DNA of 11,354 nt, taken from contig DCJV01000058.1 of the NCBI GenBank assembly GCA_002320555.1, positions 1-11,354 on the forward strand, in the 5' to 3' direction. The position numbers and the translations under genes were made by a program. The notes below the pieces were generated by a model, which worked only from the letters and a program-made list of their open reading frames with translations, made no database searches and was not told the DNA's origin. This document shows positions 6,415 to 11,354 of the stretch, one piece after another (within the stretch, counting starts at the first letter, position 1; the number at the start of each line of letters is the position of its first letter). This DNA comes from Ruminococcaceae bacterium UBA1691. GTDB taxonomy: Bacteria; Bacillota; Clostridia; Oscillospirales; Acutalibacteraceae.

Positions 6415-7593
6415 ATGGAAGATTTTTTGAAACGTACGTGGCTGGAGATCAATCTCGACGCCATCCGCGACAATTATCATAGAATCCGCTCTTTTGTCGA
6501 TCCTGCTGCCCAAATCATGGCGGTGATCAAGGCCGATGCCTATGGACACGGCGTGGAGTATTCAGCGCGCGAGATGAGTGAGGCCGGCGTGGACTGGTTT
6601 GCCGTGTCCAATCTGGAGGAGGCCATTCAGGTGCGCCGCGCGGGGCTTGATAAGCCCGTTCTGATTCTCGGCTACACGCCGCCGGAATATGCACAGCAGC
6701 TGGCGCTCAACGGGATTTCCCAAGCGGTTTTCGACGTTCGCTATGCTCACCAGCTGTCCGCCTGCGCGGAACAAGCAGGCTTGCAGGTGCGCATCCACAT
6801 CAAAGTGGATACCGGGATGACCCGGATCGGCTTCCCTTACCGGGACAATGTGGAGGATGCGGGCTCTGTCGACGAAATCGAGGAAGCATGCGCGCTGCCG
6901 GGGCTGTACCCAGAGGGGATTTTTACCCACCTCTCCTGTGCGGACGAGGAGGGGGAGGCAGAGGTTTACACACGGCTTCAGTATGATTTGTTCCTCGATA
7001 TGATCGACAGGCTGTGCCGAAGGAACCTTGTATTTGAGCTGCGCCACTGCTGCAATTCTGCCGCGACCATTCATTATCCAGAGATGCATCTCGATCTTGT
7101 ACGCCCCGGTATTATTCTTTATGGGATGATGCCATCGCCTGATTGGCACAATCCGCTCGCCCTGCATCCGGCGATGGAGATGAAGACGGTCATCTCCCAG
7201 ATTAAGGAGGTGCCGGCGGGCGTCCCGGTCAGCTATGGGCGCACTTTTGTCACGCCGCACGCCATGCGGCTTGCGACTGTCCCGGTCGGCTATGCAGACG
7301 GCTATCCGCGCGCCCTGTCGGGCAATGCGCAAATGCTGCTGCATGGACAGCGTGTGCCAGTGGTGGGCCGTATTTGCATGGATCAGTGCATGCTCGATGT
7401 AAGTGCGCTCCCGTCTGCACGGGAGGGGGATACCGTGACGGTATTTGGCGGGGAAATCACGGTTGATGAATTGGCGGAACGTGCGCATACAATCAATTAT
7501 GAGATCATTTGCGGGATCAGCAAGCGCGTCCCTCGCATCTTTCTCCGTGCAGGAGAAGCAGAGAGCATGACGGATTACATGAGCCTGCTCTAA
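6415..7593 (+). CDS. alr: Alanine racemase, PLP-dependent
   Basis: Interconverts L- and D-alanine in the cytoplasm, supplying D-alanine for peptidoglycan. The 392-residue length fits the fold-type III family. The PLP lysine is K39 in AVIKADAYGHG. R137 in MTRIGF corresponds to the conserved barrel arginine. The second catalytic base is Y274 in VSYGRTF, followed by GYADGYPRAL near 293-302 and CMDQCMLD at 321-328 in the C-terminal domain. Start choice: AAAGGA (6399-6404) lies 10 bases upstream of this ATG. An out-of-frame ATG at 6411, four bases earlier, is better spaced but stops after 23 codons. The gene is first in its transcript, behind a near-consensus promoter, a palindromic operator candidate and a leader hairpin. 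The MATE gene follows with no terminator between, so cotranscription is possible. Confidence 0.96.
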   Translation: MEDFLKRTWLEINLDAIRDNYHRIRSFVDPAAQIMAVIKADAYGHGVEYSAREMSEAGVDWFAVSNLEEAIQVRRAGLDKPVLILGYTPPEYAQQLALNGISQAVFDVRYAHQLSACAEQAGLQVRIHIKVDTGMTRIGFPYRDNVEDAGSVDEIEEACALPGLYPEGIFTHLSCADEEGEAEVYTRLQYDLFLDMIDRLCRRNLVFELRHCCNSAATIHYPEMHLDLVRPGIILYGMMPSPDWHNPLALHPAMEMKTVISQIKEVPAGVPVSYGRTFVTPHAMRLATVPVGYADGYPRALSGNAQMLLHGQRVPVVGRICMDQCMLDVSALPSAREGDTVTVFGGEITVDELAERAHTINYEIICGISKRVPRIFLRAGEAESMTDYMSLL

Positions 7594-7604
7594 AGGTGCG
7601 ATCA

Positions 7605-7637
7605 ATGATAGAGAGCTTGCGCGCGCGGCTCCCATAG
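7605..7637 (+). CDS. Possible 10-residue leader peptide between alr and the MATE gene
   Basis: The mini-ORF MIESLRARLP has an ATG six bases after AAAGGTG (7592-7598), which overlaps the alr stop codon. This is the best SD-plus-ATG arrangement between alr and the exporter, whose own start has no good SD. It could be a chance ORF, or a short upstream ORF that couples translation or controls the exporter. The peptide itself matches nothing I recognise. Confidence 0.25.
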   Translation: MIESLRARLP

Positions 7638-7732
7638 GCGGCACTGCATCTGCCTTTGCCTGGATGGAAAGGTCTTATCGAGGAATTCGGTCAAAGGGGG
7701 GCGGAGGGGGTGCCCGGCTGTATGTGGAAAGG

Positions 7733-9121
7733 ATGGCGATCAGAATAGATCAGGCAAATGAGATGCGGCTGAGTAGCGCGCCTTTGGGAAAGCTTTTGTT
7801 TCAGCTCGGCCTGCCCGGCGTGGCCGCACAGGTGATTAATGTATTGTATAATATCGTTGACCGTATCTATATCGGCAATATTTCAGGATCGGGTGATCTG
7901 GCACTGACAGGTGTAGGCGTTACCCTGCCGATCATCATGGTGATCTCAGCGTTCAGCGCCTTTGTCGGCATGGGGGGCGCGCCGCTTGCGTCGATTCGTC
8001 TGGGCGCGCGGGATCATGAAGGGGCTGAGCGGATTCTTGGCAGCTGTATCGTATCGCTTCTTTCCCTTTCTGTTGTGCTGACAGCCATTTTCCTGATTTT
8101 TCAGCGCCCGCTACTGTTTGCCTTTGGCGCGAGCGAAAATGTCATCGGCTATGCGCAGGATTATCTGACCATCTATCTGTGGGGCACGCTTTTTGTCCAG
8201 CTCGCCCTGGGGCTCAACACTTTTATCAGCGCACAGGGCAAGGCGAAGACGGCCATGCTTTCCGTCCTGATTGGCGCGGTGCTCAATATCGTGCTTGACC
8301 CGCTGTTTATTTTCATGTTTCGCATGGGCGTGCGCGGCGCGGCGCTGGCAACGGTCATTTCACAGGCGGTTTCCGCGCTCTGGGTCCTCTGTTTCCTGCT
8401 GGGAAAGCGGACGGCAATTCCGGTGCGCAGGCAATATCTGCGTTTTGACTGGCGGATCATCGGTCGTGTGGCGGGCCTTGGCGTATCGCCCTTTATCATG
8501 CAGGCGACGGAGAGCCTCGTCACCATCACGCTCAACAGTGGCCTGCAGGCCTACGGCGGCGACCTGTATGTCGGCAGCATGACGATCCTGATGAGCGTGC
8601 TCCAGCTGATCGTGATGCCAATAAATGGATTTACCCAGGGCGTACAGCCGATTATGAGCTATTGCTACGGCGCGGGCGACAACGCCCGTGTGCGTAAAAC
8701 ATTTCGCCGTCTGCTTGCCATTATGCTGATTTTTTCATCGTCGGCCTGCCTGCTTGCAATTTTGCTTGCCCAGCCGCTGACGCGCCTATTCAGCCCCAAT
8801 CAGGAGCTGATTCGCCTGACGGCTCGCATGATGCCGGTATTTCTCGGCGGAATCTGGATCTTCGGCGCGCAGCTTGCCTGCCAGTCCACCTTCCTCGCGC
8901 TTGGTCAGGCAAAAATTTCCCTTTTCCTTGCCCTGCTTCGGAAGGTGATTCTACTTGTTCCCCTGGCGATTATCCTGCCAAGGTTTTTCGGCGTCAGCGG
9001 CATCTACTTTTCGGAGCCGATCGCGGATTTCATTGCCTCCTGCACCACGCTGACCATTTTCTTAATCCGCTATAAAAAGCTGCTGCCCTTAAAAGAAAAT
9101 TCAATCCAAACCGCAAACTGA
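7733..9121 (+). CDS. MATE-family multidrug/small-molecule exporter
   Basis: An inner-membrane antiporter of the MATE (NorM/MepA/DinF-like) family, which uses a Na+ or H+ gradient to expel drugs or metabolites. The protein has about 12 hydrophobic helices in two similar halves. The first helix region PLGKLLFQLGLPGV leads to VLYNIVDRIYIG, typical of MATE proteins. Similar features recur in the second half, for example MPINGFTQGVQPIMSYCYGA. The start is uncertain. The frame is open from an ATG at 7664, which has no SD and would add a glycine-rich leader unlike the family. GTG at 7724 has a G-rich SD-like run 11-13 bases upstream. ATG at 7733, chosen here, gives the usual short N-terminus (463 residues) but its purine run is too close for an ideal SD. 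The substrate cannot be predicted. It follows alr by 139 bases. Confidence 0.92.
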   Translation: MAIRIDQANEMRLSSAPLGKLLFQLGLPGVAAQVINVLYNIVDRIYIGNISGSGDLALTGVGVTLPIIMVISAFSAFVGMGGAPLASIRLGARDHEGAERILGSCIVSLLSLSVVLTAIFLIFQRPLLFAFGASENVIGYAQDYLTIYLWGTLFVQLALGLNTFISAQGKAKTAMLSVLIGAVLNIVLDPLFIFMFRMGVRGAALATVISQAVSALWVLCFLLGKRTAIPVRRQYLRFDWRIIGRVAGLGVSPFIMQATESLVTITLNSGLQAYGGDLYVGSMTILMSVLQLIVMPINGFTQGVQPIMSYCYGAGDNARVRKTFRRLLAIMLIFSSSACLLAILLAQPLTRLFSPNQELIRLTARMMPVFLGGIWIFGAQLACQSTFLALGQAKISLFLALLRKVILLVPLAIILPRFFGVSGIYFSEPIADFIASCTTLTIFLIRYKKLLPLKENSIQTAN

Positions 9122-9148
9122 CCATATTAAAATTACGGATTCTGTATA

Positions 9149-9177
9149 TTTTCATCAAGACAGATTTTGTGTATAGT
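9149..9177 (+). promoter_or_regulatory. Likely promoter for the ECF S component
   Basis: TTTTCA (9149-9154), a 17-base spacer and TATAGT (9172-9177) match at 4 of 6 and 5 of 6 positions. The predicted start near 9184 leaves a leader of only about 26 nt, too short for a riboswitch such as those often found before ECF vitamin transporters. Confidence 0.5.
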
Positions 9178-9209
9178 TAGGAACAGAAACCAGTGAGGAG
9201 GACTGTTCC

Positions 9210-9749
9210 ATGTCAAATACACAAACTGCTGCAAAAACGAAGACCAATAAGCTGATTCTGCTCGTGCTCAGCGCGCTTTTTGCGGCGATGATCACGGTGA
9301 TGACTGCATTTCTGTTTCATATCCCGATCGGGGTCAACGGCGGATATCTTCACTTTGGCGATGCATTGATCTATCTCGCCGCCAGCATGTTGCCCGCGCC
9401 GTATGCGTGCACGGCGGCCGCTGTGGGCGCAGGACTTGCCGATATCGTCTCCGGTGCGCCGATCTGGGCGCCGTTTACGCTGGTCATCAAGGCGTGCATT
9501 GCGCTGCTCTTTACCTCAAAAAAGGAAAAACTGCTCAATAAACGCAATGCGCTTGCCCTGCTGGGCGCATGGCCTATCACCTGTGTGGGATACTATATTG
9601 CGGAGGCGATTATCACGGGCAACTGGATCGTCCCTGCGGCGGGCCTTCCAGCCAATACGATCCAGGCCGCGGGCAGCGCAGTGCTGTTTGTGCTGGTCGC
9701 ACTTGCGCTGGATAAGATGAATTTCAAAAGCCGCCTGAAATTGTCCTGA
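9210..9749 (+). CDS. ECF transporter S component, TIGR04002-like
   Basis: A 179-residue integral membrane protein that probably captures a small molecule, and would need shared EcfA/EcfA'/EcfT subunits encoded elsewhere to import it. About six hydrophobic segments are visible (roughly 14-36, 45-62, 64-82, 84-100, 112-135, 141-168). Helix 1 contains an AxxxA pattern (A22-A26), the motif by which S components dock on EcfT (family knowledge). The segment GVNGGYLHFGDALIYLAA at 41-58 resembles the PF07155/TIGR04002 group. From memory, TIGR04002 members often lie beside TIGR01440 (DUF436) proteins, as here, which supports this assignment. GGAGG (9197-9201) is 8 bases upstream of the ATG. No transporter ATPase is present in the window. 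The substrate is unknown. Confidence 0.82.
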   Translation: MSNTQTAAKTKTNKLILLVLSALFAAMITVMTAFLFHIPIGVNGGYLHFGDALIYLAASMLPAPYACTAAAVGAGLADIVSGAPIWAPFTLVIKACIALLFTSKKEKLLNKRNALALLGAWPITCVGYYIAEAIITGNWIVPAAGLPANTIQAAGSAVLFVLVALALDKMNFKSRLKLS

Positions 9750-9823
9750 ATCAGAATCCTTCCGGCGGCAGAAGGCGCTTGAAATGATTGAAAATAGAAA
9801 ACTGAGAAGAGGTCTGATGAATC

Positions 9824-10375
9824 ATGCTGGAAGAGATTACAAAACAGGCAAAGCTGGCAGTCACACAGGTGTTGGATGCGGCAAAGCTCGAAAGTGGGCA
9901 GCTTTTTGTCGTGGGCTGTTCATCGAGCGAGGTTTGCGGTAGCAAAATCGGGACGAATTCGAGCCTTGAGACGGCGCAGGCTGTTTTTGCCGGAATTTAT
10001 CCGGTGCTTCAGGAGCGGGGGATTTATCTGGCAGCGCAGTGCTGCGAGCATCTCAACCGCGCCATTATCATCGAGCAGGAGGCTGCGCGGAAATTCGGTT
10101 ATGAGGAGGTCAATGTCGTCCCTCAGCCGAAGGCAGGCGGGTCCTTTGCGACGACGGCATACGCCGCATTTGATCATCCCGTGGCGGTGGAGGAAGTGCG
10201 TGCGGACGCGGGGCTCGATATCGGCGGCACGCTCATCGGGATGCACCTCAAGCGTGTAGCGGTTCCCATCCGCATTGAAACAAAACGGATTGGAGAGGCG
10301 ATTGTCCTCTGCGCCCGGACCCGGCCAAAGTTCATTGGCGGGATGCGCGCGCACTACGATGAAAGCAAAATGTAA
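9824..10375 (+). CDS. DUF436/UPF0340 family protein (YwlG-like, TIGR01440)
   Basis: A 183-residue soluble protein of a conserved family whose biochemical role is not settled. Diagnostic blocks are GCSSSEVCGSKIG at 31-43, QCCEHLNRAIIIE at 72-84, VVPQPKAGGSFAT at 98-110 and LDIGGTLIGMHL at 131-142. The cysteines C32, C38, C73 and C74 and H76 stand out as possible catalytic or metal-binding residues; this is inference. The length and start fit YwlG-type proteins. AGAGGT (9808-9813) lies 10 bases upstream. It follows the ECF S component by 74 bases with no terminator and is followed by a strong hairpin terminator, so the two form a likely operon. The context suggests the protein acts on, or senses, whatever the S component brings in. 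Confidence 0.88.
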   Translation: MLEEITKQAKLAVTQVLDAAKLESGQLFVVGCSSSEVCGSKIGTNSSLETAQAVFAGIYPVLQERGIYLAAQCCEHLNRAIIIEQEAARKFGYEEVNVVPQPKAGGSFATTAYAAFDHPVAVEEVRADAGLDIGGTLIGMHLKRVAVPIRIETKRIGEAIVLCARTRPKFIGGMRAHYDESKM

Positions 10376-10390
10376 CATGCAGATTGCCGG

Positions 10391-10430
10391 GGGCGCCATA
10401 CGATAAACGTGTGGCGCCCTTGCGTTTTAT
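10391..10430 (+). terminator. Rho-independent terminator after the DUF436 gene
   Basis: GGGCGCCATACG (10391-10402) pairs with CGTGTGGCGCCC (10408-10419) over 12 bp, including one G-U pair, around loop ATAAA. The T-rich but interrupted tail TTGCGTTTTAT follows. The same tail provides the -35 of the next promoter. Confidence 0.78.
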
Positions 10431-10448
10431 AGAACCATATGGTATACT
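10420..10448 (+). promoter_or_regulatory. Promoter for prephenate dehydrogenase, overlapping the terminator tail
   Basis: TTGCGT (10420-10425), a 17-base spacer and TATACT (10443-10448). The -10 matches 5 of 6 and the -35 matches 3 of 6. A 10-bp palindrome ACCATATGGT (10434-10443) fills the end of the spacer and could be an operator half-site or chance. The predicted start is near 10455, about 39 bases before the gene. Confidence 0.6.
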
Positions 10449-10493
10449 TTTTTCAGTAATTTTACGATTTAAAGTGAAAAAGGATGGCACAGT

Positions 10494-11345
10494 ATGGAAC
10501 AAATGCGAATCGGGATCGTCGGCCTCGGGCTGATCGGCGGCTCTATGGCAAAGGCGGTCAAGGCAAAAACGAAACATACCGTAATCGGCTATGAGATCGA
10601 TTGCGAGGTGCTGCACAGAGCGCAGGAGGAGGGCGCGATTGACTACGAAGGGAATGATGACCTGCTTCAGACGCTTGATTTGCTGCTGGTTGCCCTGTAT
10701 CCGGGGCAGACGGTAGAATTTATCCGTACCAAGGCGGATTGGATCAGGCCAGGATGTATGGTGATCGACCTATGCGGCGTAAAAGGATACATATGTGGGG
10801 CGCTGGGGCCCTTCTGTGCGCAACGAGGGATCGCTTTTATCGGCGGGCATCCGATGGCGGGGCGTGAATTCTCCGGCTATGATGCTGCGCAGGCGGGGTT
10901 ATTTCAGGGCGCGAGCATGCTGCTCGTGCCGACTGAAGCGGGGAGCGCGCGGCAGGCGGAGGCGTTTAAACCGTTTTTTCGCTCTCTGGGGTTTGAAAAG
11001 GTTGTGGTTACAACCGCGGAAAATCACGATCGGATGATCGCCTTTACCTCGCAGCTTGCGCATGTGGTCTCCAATGCCTATGTCAAAAGCCCGGAGGCAG
11101 AAAAGCACGACGGCTACAGCGCGGGCAGCTATAAGGATCTGACGCGGGTGGCCCGGCTGAATGACGGAATGTGGTCGGAATTATTCCTTTGCAACCGGGA
11201 GGCACTGCTCGATGAGCTCAACGGTATCATCGGACACCTGGAAGAATACCGGGACGCGCTGGAGAAAGGGGACCGGGACGGGCTCCAGAGGCTTTTGAAG
11301 GCAGGGAGCGATCGGAAGAAACGGATCGACAGGGACGGGGAGTAA
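10494..11345 (+). CDS. tyrA: Prephenate dehydrogenase (TyrA)
   Basis: Oxidatively decarboxylates prephenate to 4-hydroxyphenylpyruvate, the step that commits chorismate-derived carbon to tyrosine. The 283-residue protein has an N-terminal Rossmann fold with GLGLIGGS at 10-17. An acidic residue after strand 2 (GYEID, 31-35) suggests NAD+ rather than NADP+. The catalytic-domain blocks are GGHPMAG at 116-122 (H118), TSQLAHVVSNA at 184-194 (H189) and AGSYKDLTRVA at 209-219 (R217), all matching the TyrA family. There is no fused chorismate mutase or ACT domain. AAAAAGGA (10477-10484) lies 9 bases before the ATG, favouring it over the Met at codon 4. It has its own promoter after the DUF436 terminator. 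Neighbouring aromatic-pathway genes, if any, would lie beyond the window. Confidence 0.94.
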   Translation: MEQMRIGIVGLGLIGGSMAKAVKAKTKHTVIGYEIDCEVLHRAQEEGAIDYEGNDDLLQTLDLLLVALYPGQTVEFIRTKADWIRPGCMVIDLCGVKGYICGALGPFCAQRGIAFIGGHPMAGREFSGYDAAQAGLFQGASMLLVPTEAGSARQAEAFKPFFRSLGFEKVVVTTAENHDRMIAFTSQLAHVVSNAYVKSPEAEKHDGYSAGSYKDLTRVARLNDGMWSELFLCNREALLDELNGIIGHLEEYRDALEKGDRDGLQRLLKAGSDRKKRIDRDGE

Positions 11346-11354
11346 AATAATAGA

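Noticed and set aside
6562..7644. A 360-codon minus-strand frame covering most of alr.
   Set aside because: alr on the plus strand has all catalytic motifs. The antisense product is low in hydrophobic structure, rich in His and Arg, and unlike any family I know.
9750..9823. A terminator or separate promoter between the S component and DUF436 genes.
   Set aside because: The only hairpin (CCTTC/GAAGG, 5 bp) has no T-run, and no hexamer pair has acceptable spacing, so cotranscription is the simpler reading.
1..11354. CRISPR arrays, insertion sequences, tRNA or rRNA genes, phage or toxin-antitoxin genes.
   Set aside because: I saw no repeat-spacer pattern, transposase, terminal inverted repeats, tRNA-like cloverleaf or phage-type genes on either strand.

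Overview
The window looks like chromosomal DNA from a GC-rich member of the Clostridia (Bacillota). This is inferred from four things: Shine-Dalgarno (SD) sites of the GGAGG type, sigma-A-like promoters, a glutamyl/glutaminyl-tRNA synthetase pair of the clostridial long-GluRS type, and a TIGR04002 ECF S component next to a DUF436 (YwlG-like) protein. There is no sign of a phage, plasmid, insertion sequence, CRISPR array or defence island. Most genes are housekeeping. The less ordinary material is in the intergenic control regions and in the ECF/DUF436 pair.

Layout. The left half (1-6069) is read on the minus strand. In transcription order it holds typA (ribosome-associated GTPase), then an amidohydrolase-superfamily gene 33 bases downstream, ending in a rho-independent terminator. 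A second minus-strand unit follows: a promoter, a structured leader of about 180 nt, gltX with a TTG start, and glnS. glnS begins 4 bases after gltX and runs off the left edge of the window. The right half (6415-11345) is read on the plus strand: alr (alanine racemase), a MATE-family exporter, an ECF transporter S component, a DUF436 protein, a terminator, and prephenate dehydrogenase with its own promoter.

The 345-base divergent region between typA and alr is the most interesting control segment. It has a near-consensus promoter toward alr whose -10 element is part of a palindrome, so a consensus -10 also faces typA. A perfect 20-bp inverted repeat covers the typA-facing -35 and sits just downstream of the predicted alr start. 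This suggests, but does not prove, one operator controlling both directions. The alr leader also contains a GC hairpin next to the ribosome binding site, and the leader may be able to hide that site.

Functionally, gltX and glnS charge tRNA-Glu and tRNA-Gln. TypA supports ribosome assembly and stress growth. Alr makes D-alanine for peptidoglycan. The MATE protein exports small molecules. The S component with the DUF436 protein is probably an uptake and processing pair with an unknown substrate. TyrA belongs to tyrosine synthesis. I found no clearly new multi-gene system; the candidates for undescribed biology are the divergent operator, the gltX leader and the ECF/DUF436 pair.
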